Shown: piece by piece, positions 47,301 to 59,300 of the stretch
Numbering within the stretch: the first letter of the stretch is position 1
How the letters are laid out: each line of letters begins with the position of its first letter
Assembly: GCA_932521035.1 (NCBI GenBank)
Contig: OW051492.1
Coordinates: forward strand, 3,968,001-4,032,000
Reading direction: 5' to 3'
Length of the DNA: 64,000 nt
Source: Oscheius dolichura
Lineage: Eukaryota > Nematoda > Chromadorea > Rhabditida > Rhabditidae
The notes under the pieces: model-generated
The model's database searches: none
What the model saw: only the letters and a program-made list of their open reading frames with translations
Told to the model about the DNA's origin: nothing
Program-made: the position numbers and the translations under genes

Positions 47301-50300
47301 CATAGCGATCCGAAGTCGAAGGATAGACACTAGAAGATGTTTCACTACTGACTGATTTGCTCTTGTGACCAGATGTTTTCAAGAATCCAAGTAGACTAGA
47401 CGATGTCTGTCGGGTTTTAGAGGCTTCAGAATCTTTTTCTGCCGCTGCAACCCTGTCAGCATCAGATGGAAGAATTTTAGCTACAAGGCGAACTTCAGGC
47501 TTCTCTTCGGTGGTTTGAATCTGCTTTGGCGTAGATCTGACATGCAAAACGGCTTTCTTCTTTGGATGTTCCGACTCAACTGGGACTTCTTTCACTGGAG
47601 AAGGCATTGCCTTTATCCATGATTGCCCTGAGTGATAGACATTGACATGGTCTTGTAATGGTTGCTGATCCAAATCATCTTGACGGCCAATATCTTCCAA
47701 TGGTCCTTCATAGGAGGTAGATGGCAGGCCATACAGTTCTGGCTTGACCTGATCCTTCTCCACAACGTCTTCTTCGCCTTCATGTCGAATTCTGGCGATG
47801 TACCGGATCTGTTTCCATTCCGTTTCGGGCTCATCGTGGATTTCTTTTGTGACTGTTGTTGTTTTCTGATGTTTTGTCACATACGGAACCCGGGGATGAT
47901 GTTCTAGAGGAAGATTTGTCAAGTCATGATGACGGTTAGTCGAGTCCAAAGGACCTTCATAGCGATCCGAAGTCGAAGGATAGACACTAGAAGATGTTTC
48001 ACTACTGACTGATTTGCTCTTGTGACCAGATGTTTTCAAGAATCCAAGTAGACTGGACGATGTCTGTCGGGATTTAGAGGCTTCAGAATCTTTTTCTGCC
48101 GCTGCAACCCTGTCAGCATCAGATGGAAGAATTTTAGCTACAAGGCGAACTTCAGGCTTCTCTTCGGTGGTTTGAATCTGCTTTGGCGTAGATCTGACAT
48201 GCAAAACGGCTTTCTTCTTTGGATGTTCCGACTCAACTGGGACTTCTTTCACTGGAGAAGGCATTGCCTTTATCCATGATTGCCCTGAGTGATAGACATT
48301 GACATGGTCTTGTAATGGTTGCTGATCCAAATCATCTTGACGGCCAATATCTTCCAATGGTCCTTCATAGGAGGTAGATGGCAGGCCATACAGTTCTGGC
48401 TTGACCTGATCCTTCTCCACAACGTCTTCTTCGCCTTCATGTCGAATTCTGGCGATGTACCGGATCTGTTTCCATTCCGTTTCGGGCTCATCGTGGATTT
48501 CTTTTGTGACTGTTGTTGTTTTCTGATGTTTTGTCACATACGGAACCCGGGGATGATGTTCTAGAGGAAGATTTGTCAAGTCATGATGACGGTTAGTCGA
48601 GTCCAAAGGACCTTCATAGCGATCCGAAGTCGAAGGATAGACACTAGAAGATGTTTCACTACTGACTGATTTGCTCTTGTGACCAGATGTTTTCAAGAAT
48701 CCAAGTAGACTAGACGATGTCTGTCGGGTTTTAGAGGCTTCAGAATCTTTTTCTGCCGCTGCAACCCTGTCAGCATCAGATGGAAGAATTTTAGCTACAA
48801 GGCGAACTTCAGGCTTCTCTTCGGTGGTTTGAATCTGCTTTGGCGTAGATCTGACATGCAAAACGGCTTTCTTCTTTGGATGTTCCGACTCAACTGGGAC
48901 TTCTTTCACTGGAGAAGGCATTGCCTTTATCCATGATTGCCCTGAGTGATAGACATTGACATGGTCTTGTAATGGTTGCTGATCCAAATCATCTTGACGG
49001 CCAATATCTTCCAATGGTCCTTCATAGGAGGTAGATGGCAGGCCATACAGTTCTGGCTTGACCTGATCCTTCTCCACAACGTCTTCTTCGCCTTCATGTC
49101 GAATTCTGGCGATGTACCGGATCTGTTTCCATTCCGTTTCGGGCTCATCGTGGATTTCTTTTGTGACTGTTGTTGTTTTCTGATGTTTTGTCACATACGG
49201 AACCCGGGGATGATGTTCTAGAGGAAGATTTGTCAAGTCATGATGACGGTTAGTCGAGTCCAAAGGACCTTCATAGCGATCCGAAGTCGAAGGATAGACA
49301 CTAGAAGATGTTTCACTACTGACTGATTTGCTCTTGTGACCAGATGTTTTCAAGAATCCAAGTAGACTGGACGATGTCTGTCGGGATTTAGAGGCTTCAG
49401 AATCTTTTTCTGCCGCTGCAACCCTGTCAGCATCAGATGGAAGAATTTTAGCTACAAGGCGAACTTCAGGCTTCTCTTCGGTGGTTTGAATCTGCTTTGG
49501 CGTAGATCTGACATGCAAAACGGCTTTCTTCTTTGGATGTTCCGACTCAACTGGGACTTCTTTCACTGGAGAAGGCATTGCCTTTATCCATGATTGCCCT
49601 GAGTGATAGACATTGACATGGTCTTGTAATGGTTGCTGATCCAAATCATCTTGACGGCCAATATCTTCCAATGGTCCTTCATAGGAGGTAGATGGCAGGC
49701 CATACAGTTCTGGCTTGACCTGATCCTTCTCCACAACGTCTTCTTCGCCTTCATGTCGAATTCTGGCGATGTACCGGATCTGTTTCCATTCCGTTTCGGG
49801 CTCATCGTGGATTTCTTTTGTGACTGTTGTTGTTTTCTGATGTTTTGTCACATACGGAACCCGGGGATGATGTTCTAGAGGAAGATTTGTCAAGTCATGA
49901 TGACGGTTAGTCGAGTCCAAAGGACCTTCATAGCGATCCGAAGTCGAAGGATAGACACTAGAAGATGTTTCACTACTGACTGATTTGCTCTTGTGACCAG
50001 ATGTTTTCAAGAATCCAAGTAGACTAGACGATGTCTGTCGGGTTTTAGAGGCTTCAGAATCTTTTTCTGCCGCTGCAACCCTGTCAGCATCAGATGGAAG
50101 AATTTTAGCTACAAGGCGAACTTCAGGCTTCTCTTCGGTGGTTTGAATCTGCTTTGGCGTAGATCTGACATGCAAAACGGCTTTCTTCTTTGGATGTTCC
50201 GACTCAACTGGGACTTCTTTCACTGGAGAAGGCATTGCCTTTATCCATGATTGCCCTGAGTGATAGACATTGACATGGTCTTGTAATGGTTGCTGATCCA

Positions 50301-53300
50301 AATCATCTTGACGGCCAATATCTTCCAATGGTCCTTCATAGGAGGTAGATGGCAGGCCATACAGTTCTGGCTTGACCTGATCCTTCTCCACAACGTCTTC
50401 TTCGCCTTCATGTCGAATTCTGGCGATGTACCGGATCTGTTTCCATTCCGTTTCGGGCTCATCGTGGATTTCTTTTGTGACTGTTGTTGTTTTCTGATGT
50501 TTTGTCACATACGGAACCCGGGGATGATGTTCTAGAGGAAGATTTGTCAAGTCATGATGACGGTTAGTCGAGTCCAAAGGACCTTCATAGCGATCCGAAG
50601 TCGAAGGATAGACACTAGAAGATGTTTCACTACTGACTGATTTGCTCTTGTGACCAGATGTTTTCAAGAATCCAAGTAGACTAGACGATGTCTGTCGGGT
50701 TTTAGAGGCTTCAGAATCTTTTTCTGCCGCTGCAACCCTGTCAGCATCAGATGGAAGAATTTTAGCTACAAGGCGAACTTCAGGCTTCTCTTCGGTGGTT
50801 TGAATCTGCTTTGGCGTAGATCTGACATGCAAAACGGCTTTCTTCTTTGGATGTTCCGACTCAACTGGGACTTCTTTCACTGGAGAAGGCATTGCCTTTA
50901 TCCATGATTGCCCTGAGTGATAGACATTGACATGGTCTTGTAATGGTTGCTGATCCAAATCATCTTGACGGCCAATATCTTCCAATGGTCCTTCATAGGA
51001 GGTAGATGGCAGGCCATACAGTTCTGGCTTGACCTGATCCTTCTCCACAACGTCTTCTTCGCCTTCATGTCGAATTCTGGCGATGTACCGGATCTGTTTC
51101 CATTCCGTTTCGGGCTCATCGTGGATTTCTTTTGTGACTGTTGTTGTTTTCTGATGTTTTGTCACATACGGAACCCGGGGATGATGTTCTAGAGGAAGAT
51201 TTGTCAAGTCATGATGACGGTTAGTCGAGTCCAAAGGACCTTCATAGCGATCCGAAGTCGAAGGATAGACACTAGAAGATGTTTCACTACTGACTGATTT
51301 GCTCTTGTGACCAGATGTTTTCAAGAATCCAAGTAGACTGGACGATGTCTGTCGGGATTTAGAGGCTTCAGAATCTTTTTCTGCCGCTGCAACCCTGTCA
51401 GCATCAGATGGAAGAATTTTAGCTACAAGGCGAACTTCAGGCTTCTCTTCGGTGGTTTGAATCTGCTTTGGCGTAGATCTGACATGCAAAACGGCTTTCT
51501 TCTTTGGATGTTCCGACTCAACTGGGACTTCTTTCACTGGAGAAGGCATTGCCTTTATCCATGATTGCCCTGAGTGATAGACATTGACATGGTCTTGTAA
51601 TGGTTGCTGATCCAAATCATCTTGACGGCCAATATCTTCCAATGGTCCTTCATAGGAGGTAGATGGCAGGCCATACAGTTCTGGCTTGACCTGATCCTTC
51701 TCCACAACGTCTTCTTCGCCTTCATGTCGAATTCTGGCGATGTACCGGATCTGTTTCCATTCCGTTTCGGGCTCATCGTGGATTTCTTTTGTGACTGTTG
51801 TTGTTTTCTGATGTTTTGTCACATACGGAACCCGGGGATGATGTTCTAGAGGAAGATTTGTCAAGTCATGATGACGGTTAGTCGAGTCCAAAGGACCTTC
51901 ATAGCGATCCGAAGTCGAAGGATAGACACTAGAAGATGTTTCACTACTGACTGATTTGCTCTTGTGACCAGATGTTTTCAAGAATCCAAGTAGACTAGAC
52001 GATGTCTGTCGGGTTTTAGAGGCTTCAGAATCTTTTTCTGCCGCTGCAACCCTGTCAGCATCAGATGGAAGAATTTTAGCTACAAGGCGAACTTCAGGCT
52101 TCTCTTCGGTGGTTTGAATCTGCTTTGGCGTAGATCTGACATGCAAAACGGCTTTCTTCTTTGGATGTTCCGACTCAACTGGGACTTCTTTCACTGGAGA
52201 AGGCATTGCCTTTATCCATGATTGCCCTGAGTGATAGACATTGACATGGTCTTGTAATGGTTGCTGATCCAAATCATCTTGACGGCCAATATCTTCCAAT
52301 GGTCCTTCATAGGAGGTAGATGGCAGGCCATACAGTTCTGGCTTGACCTGATCCTTCTCCACAACGTCTTCTTCGCCTTCATGTCGAATTCTGGCGATGT
52401 ACCGGATCTGTTTCCATTCCGTTTCGGGCTCATCGTGGATTTCTTTTGTGACTGTTGTTGTTTTCTGATGTTTTGTCACATACGGAACCCGGGGATGATG
52501 TTCTAGAGGAAGATTTGTCAAGTCATGATGACGGTTAGTCGAGTCCAAAGGACCTTCATAGCGATCCGAAGTCGAAGGATAGACACTAGAAGATGTTTCA
52601 CTACTGACTGATTTGCTCTTGTGACCAGATGTTTTCAAGAATCCAAGTAGACTGGACGATGTCTGTCGGGATTTAGAGGCTTCAGAATCTTTTTCTGCCG
52701 CTGCAACCCTGTCAGCATCAGATGGAAGAATTTTAGCTACAAGGCGAACTTCAGGCTTCTCTTCGGTGGTTTGAATCTGCTTTGGCGTAGATCTGACATG
52801 CAAAACGGCTTTCTTCTTTGGATGTTCCGACTCAACTGGGACTTCTTTCACTGGAGAAGGCATTGCCTTTATCCATGATTGCCCTGAGTGATAGACATTG
52901 ACATGGTCTTGTAATGGTTGCTGATCCAAATCATCTTGACGGCCAATATCTTCCAATGGTCCTTCATAGGAGGTAGATGGCAGGCCATACAGTTCTGGCT
53001 TGACCTGATCCTTCTCCACAACGTCTTCTTCGCCTTCATGTCGAATTCTGGCGATGTACCGGATCTGTTTCCATTCCGTTTCGGGCTCATCGTGGATTTC
53101 TTTTGTGACTGTTGTTGTTTTCTGATGTTTTGTCACATACGGAACCCGGGGATGATGTTCTAGAGGAAGATTTGTCAAGTCATGATGACGGTTAGTCGAG
53201 TCCAAAGGACCTTCATAGCGATCCGAAGTCGAAGGATAGACACTAGAAGATGTTTCACTACTGACTGATTTGCTCTTGTGACCAGATGTTTTCAAGAATC

Positions 53301-56300
53301 CAAGTAGACTAGACGATGTCTGTCGGGTTTTAGAGGCTTCAGAATCTTTTTCTGCCGCTGCAACCCTGTCAGCATCAGATGGAAGAATTTTAGCTACAAG
53401 GCGAACTTCAGGCTTCTCTTCGGTGGTTTGAATCTGCTTTGGCGTAGATCTGACATGCAAAACGGCTTTCTTCTTTGGATGTTCCGACTCAACTGGGACT
53501 TCTTTCACTGGAGAAGGCATTGCCTTTATCCATGATTGCCCTGAGTGATAGACATTGACATGGTCTTGTAATGGTTGCTGATCCAAATCATCTTGACGGC
53601 CAATATCTTCCAATGGTCCTTCATAGGAGGTAGATGGCAGGCCATACAGTTCTGGCTTGACCTGATCCTTCTCCACAACGTCTTCTTCGCCTTCATGTCG
53701 AATTCTGGCGATGTACCGGATCTGTTTCCATTCCGTTTCGGGCTCATCGTGGATTTCTTTTGTGACTGTTGTTGTTTTCTGATGTTTTGTCACATACGGA
53801 ACCCGGGGATGATGTTCTAGAGGAAGATTTGTCAAGTCATGATGACGGTTAGTCGAGTCCAAAGGACCTTCATAGCGATCCGAAGTCGAAGGATAGACAC
53901 TAGAAGATGTTTCACTACTGACTGATTTGCTCTTGTGACCAGATGTTTTCAAGAATCCAAGTAGACTAGACGATGTCTGTCGGGTTTTAGAGGCTTCAGA
54001 ATCTTTTTCTGCCGCTGCAACCCTGTCAGCATCAGATGGAAGAATTTTAGCTACAAGGCGAACTTCAGGCTTCTCTTCGGTGGTTTGAATCTGCTTTGGC
54101 GTAGATCTGACATGCAAAACGGCTTTCTTCTTTGGATGTTCCGACTCAACTGGGACTTCTTTCACTGGAGAAGGCATTGCCTTTATCCATGATTGCCCTG
54201 AGTGATAGACATTGACATGGTCTTGTAATGGTTGCTGATCCAAATCATCTTGACGGCCAATATCTTCCAATGGTCCTTCATAGGAGGTAGATGGCAGGCC
54301 ATACAGTTCTGGCTTGACCTGATCCTTCTCCACAACGTCTTCTTCGCCTTCATGTCGAATTCTGGCGATGTACCGGATCTGTTTCCATTCCGTTTCGGGC
54401 TCATCGTGGATTTCTTTTGTGACTGTTGTTGTTTTCTGATGTTTTGTCACATACGGAACCCGGGGATGATGTTCTAGAGGAAGATTTGTCAAGTCATGAT
54501 GACGGTTAGTCGAGTCCAAAGGACCTTCATAGCGATCCGAAGTCGAAGGATAGACACTAGAAGATGTTTCACTACTGACTGATTTGCTCTTGTGACCAGA
54601 TGTTTTCAAGAATCCAAGTAGACTAGACGATGTCTGTCGGGTTTTAGAGGCTTCAGAATCTTTTTCTGCCGCTGCAACCCTGTCAGCATCAGATGGAAGA
54701 ATTTTAGCTACAAGGCGAACTTCAGGCTTCTCTTCGGTGGTTTGAATCTGCTTTGGCGTAGATCTGACATGCAAAACGGCTTTCTTCTTTGGATGTTCCG
54801 ACTCAACTGGGACTTCTTTCACTGGAGAAGGCATTGCCTTTATCCATGATTGCCCTGAGTGATAGACATTGACATGGTCTTGTAATGGTTGCTGATCCAA
54901 ATCATCTTGACGGCCAATATCTTCCAATGGTCCTTCATAGGAGGTAGATGGCAGGCCATACAGTTCTGGCTTGACCTGATCCTTCTCCACAACGTCTTCT
55001 TCGCCTTCATGTCGAATTCTGGCGATGTACCGGATCTGTTTCCATTCCGTTTCGGGCTCATCGTGGATTTCTTTTGTGACTGTTGTTGTTTTCTGATGTT
55101 TTGTCACATACGGAACCCGGGGATGATGTTCTAGAGGAAGATTTGTCAAGTCATGATGACGGTTAGTCGAGTCCAAAGGACCTTCATAGCGATCCGAAGT
55201 CGAAGGATAGACACTAGAAGATGTTTCACTACTGACTGATTTGCTCTTGTGACCAGATGTTTTCAAGAATCCAAGTAGACTAGACGATGTCTGTCGGGTT
55301 TTAGAGGCTTCAGAATCTTTTTCTGCCGCTGCAACCCTGTCAGCATCAGATGGAAGAATTTTAGCTACAAGGCGAACTTCAGGCTTCTCTTCGGTGGTTT
55401 GAATCTGCTTTGGCGTAGATCTGACATGCAAAACGGCTTTCTTCTTTGGATGTTCCGACTCAACTGGGACTTCTTTCACTGGAGAAGGCATTGCCTTTAT
55501 CCATGATTGCCCTGAGTGATAGACATTGACATGGTCTTGTAATGGTTGCTGATCCAAATCATCTTGACGGCCAATATCTTCCAATGGTCCTTCATAGGAG
55601 GTAGATGGCAGGCCATACAGTTCTGGCTTGACCTGATCCTTCTCCACAACGTCTTCTTCGCCTTCATGTCGAATTCTGGCGATGTACCGGATCTGTTTCC
55701 ATTCCGTTTCGGGCTCATCGTGGATTTCTTTTGTGACTGTTGTTGTTTTCTGATGTTTTGTCACATACGGAACCCGGGGATGATGTTCTAGAGGAAGATT
55801 TGTCAAGTCATGATGACGGTTAGTCGAGTCCAAAGGACCTTCATAGCGATCCGAAGTCGAAGGATAGACACTAGAAGATGTTTCACTACTGACTGATTTG
55901 CTCTTGTGACCAGATGTTTTCAAGAATCCAAGTAGACTAGACGATGTCTGTCGGGTTTTAGAGGCTTCAGAATCTTTTTCTGCCGCTGCAACCCTGTCAG
56001 CATCAGATGGAAGAATTTTAGCTACAAGGCGAACTTCAGGCTTCTCTTCGGTGGTTTGAATCTGCTTTGGCGTAGATCTGACATGCAAAACGGCTTTCTT
56101 CTTTGGATGTTCCGACTCAACTGGGACTTCTTTCACTGGAGAAGGCATTGCCTTTATCCATGATTGCCCTGAGTGATAGACATTGACATGGTCTTGTAAT
56201 GGTTGCTGATCCAAATCATCTTGACGGCCAATATCTTCCAATGGTCCTTCATAGGAGGTAGATGGCAGGCCATACAGTTCTGGCTTGACCTGATCCTTCT

Positions 56301-59300
56301 CCACAACGTCTTCTTCGCCTTCATGTCGAATTCTGGCGATGTACCGGATCTGTTTCCATTCCGTTTCGGGCTCATCGTGGATTTCTTTTGTGACTGTTGT
56401 TGTTTTCTGATGTTTTGTCACATACGGAACCCGGGGATGATGTTCTAGAGGAAGATTTGTCAAGTCATGATGACGGTTAGTCGAGTCCAAAGGACCTTCA
56501 TAGCGATCCGAAGTCGAAGGATAGACACTAGAAGATGTTTCACTACTGACTGATTTGCTCTTGTGACCAGATGTTTTCAAGAATCCAAGTAGACTAGACG
56601 ATGTCTGTCGGGTTTTAGAGGCTTCAGAATCTTTTTCTGCCGCTGCAACCCTGTCAGCATCAGATGGAAGAATTTTAGCTACAAGGCGAACTTCAGGCTT
56701 CTCTTCGGTGGTTTGAATCTGCTTTGGCGTAGATCTGACATGCAAAACGGCTTTCTTCTTTGGATGTTCCGACTCAACTGGGACTTCTTTCACTGGAGAA
56801 GGCATTGCCTTTATCCATGATTGCCCTGAGTGATAGACATTGACATGGTCTTGTAATGGTTGCTGATCCAAATCATCTTGACGGCCAATATCTTCCAATG
56901 GTCCTTCATAGGAGGTAGATGGCAGGCCATACAGTTCTGGCTTGACCTGATCCTTCTCCACAACGTCTTCTTCGCCTTCATGTCGAATTCTGGCGATGTA
57001 CCGGATCTGTTTCCATTCCGTTTCGGGCTCATCGTGGATTTCTTTTGTGACTGTTGTTGTTTTCTGATGTTTTGTCACATACGGAACCCGGGGATGATGT
57101 TCTAGAGGAAGATTTGTCAAGTCATGATGACGGTTAGTCGAGTCCAAAGGACCTTCATAGCGATCCGAAGTCGAAGGATAGACACTAGAAGATGTTTCAC
57201 TACTGACTGATTTGCTCTTGTGACCAGATGTTTTCAAGAATCCAAGTAGACTAGACGATGTCTGTCGGGTTTTAGAGGCTTCAGAATCTTTTTCTGCCGC
57301 TGCAACCCTGTCAGCATCAGATGGAAGAATTTTAGCTACAAGGCGAACTTCAGGCTTCTCTTCGGTGGTTTGAATCTGCTTTGGCGTAGATCTGACATGC
57401 AAAACGGCTTTCTTCTTTGGATGTTCCGACTCAACTGGGACTTCTTTCACTGGAGAAGGCATTGCCTTTATCCATGATTGCCCTGAGTGATAGACATTGA
57501 CATGGTCTTGTAATGGTTGCTGATCCAAATCATCTTGACGGCCAATATCTTCCAATGGTCCTTCATAGGAGGTAGATGGCAGGCCATACAGTTCTGGCTT
57601 GACCTGATCCTTCTCCACAACGTCTTCTTCGCCTTCATGTCGAATTCTGGCGATGTACCGGATCTGTTTCCATTCCGTTTCGGGCTCATCGTGGATTTCT
57701 TTTGTGACTGTTGTTGTTTTCTGATGTTTTGTCACATACGGAACCCGGGGATGATGTTCTAGAGGAAGATTTGTCAAGTCATGATGACGGTTAGTCGAGT
57801 CCAAAGGACCTTCATAGCGATCCGAAGTCGAAGGATAGACACTAGAAGATGTTTCACTACTGACTGATTTGCTCTTGTGACCAGATGTTTTCAAGAATCC
57901 AAGTAGACTAGACGATGTCTGTCGGGTTTTAGAGGCTTCAGAATCTTTTTCTGCCGCTGCAACCCTGTCAGCATCAGATGGAAGAATTTTAGCTACAAGG
58001 CGAACTTCAGGCTTCTCTTCGGTGGTTTGAATCTGCTTTGGCGTAGATCTGACATGCAAAACGGCTTTCTTCTTTGGATGTTCCGACTCAACTGGGACTT
58101 CTTTCACTGGAGAAGGCATTGCCTTTATCCATGATTGCCCTGAGTGATAGACATTGACATGGTCTTGTAATGGTTGCTGATCCAAATCATCTTGACGGCC
58201 AATATCTTCCAATGGTCCTTCATAGGAGGTAGATGGCAGGCCATACAGTTCTGGCTTGACCTGATCCTTCTCCACAACGTCTTCTTCGCCTTCATGTCGA
58301 ATTCTGGCGATGTACCGGATCTGTTTCCATTCCGTTTCGGGCTCATCGTGGATTTCTTTTGTGACTGTTGTTGTTTTCTGATGTTTTGTCACATACGGAA
58401 CCCGGGGATGATGTTCTAGAGGAAGATTTGTCAAGTCATGATGACGGTTAGTCGAGTCCAAAGGACCTTCATAGCGATCCGAAGTCGAAGGATAGACACT
58501 AGAAGATGTTTCACTACTGACTGATTTGCTCTTGTGACCAGATGTTTTCAAGAATCCAAGTAGACTAGACGATGTCTGTCGGGTTTTAGAGGCTTCAGAA
58601 TCTTTTTCTGCCGCTGCAACCCTGTCAGCATCAGATGGAAGAATTTTAGCTACAAGGCGAACTTCAGGCTTCTCTTCGGTGGTTTGAATCTGCTTTGGCG
58701 TAGATCTGACATGCAAAACGGCTTTCTTCTTTGGATGTTCCGACTCAACTGGGACTTCTTTCACTGGAGAAGGCATTGCCTTTATCCATGATTGCCCTGA
58801 GTGATAGACATTGACATGGTCTTGTAATGGTTGCTGATCCAAATCATCTTGACGGCCAATATCTTCCAATGGTCCTTCATAGGAGGTAGATGGCAGGCCA
58901 TACAGTTCTGGCTTGACCTGATCCTTCTCCACAACGTCTTCTTCGCCTTCATGTCGAATTCTGGCGATGTACCGGATCTGTTTCCATTCCGTTTCGGGCT
59001 CATCGTGGATTTCTTTTGTGACTGTTGTTGTTTTCTGCCGACGATCGAAATGTTGTTGATGCCCTTCTTGGTGCGACGCAATAGCAATGGGTAGAGGTGA
59101 TCGTTGCTCTGAGGCTTGGTGCTTATCATCATGGTATTCTTGCTTTTTGACTTGTACATGTTCTTGACATAATTCATGTGATCTGGTGTTTGAATTGCTG
59201 TTTGTTCTTAGTGATGTAGATGCGGTTGAATAGGGTAGAACCCGAGCAACTAGCTTGTGCTTTGGTTTGTCCCATTCTGTATCTGCTCCGCTAGCTTTGC

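Noticed and set aside
38801-59037. Array considered as CRISPR or satellite DNA
   Set aside because: Units are 657 bp, contiguous, without spacers, coding and in frame with flanking conserved exons.
39072-59177. Sets of 73-aa minus and 81-aa plus open frames recurring every 657 bp
   Set aside because: They are shadow frames of the repeat unit and recur only because the unit recurs; the long minus frame in phase with FERM and CTD exons explains the DNA.
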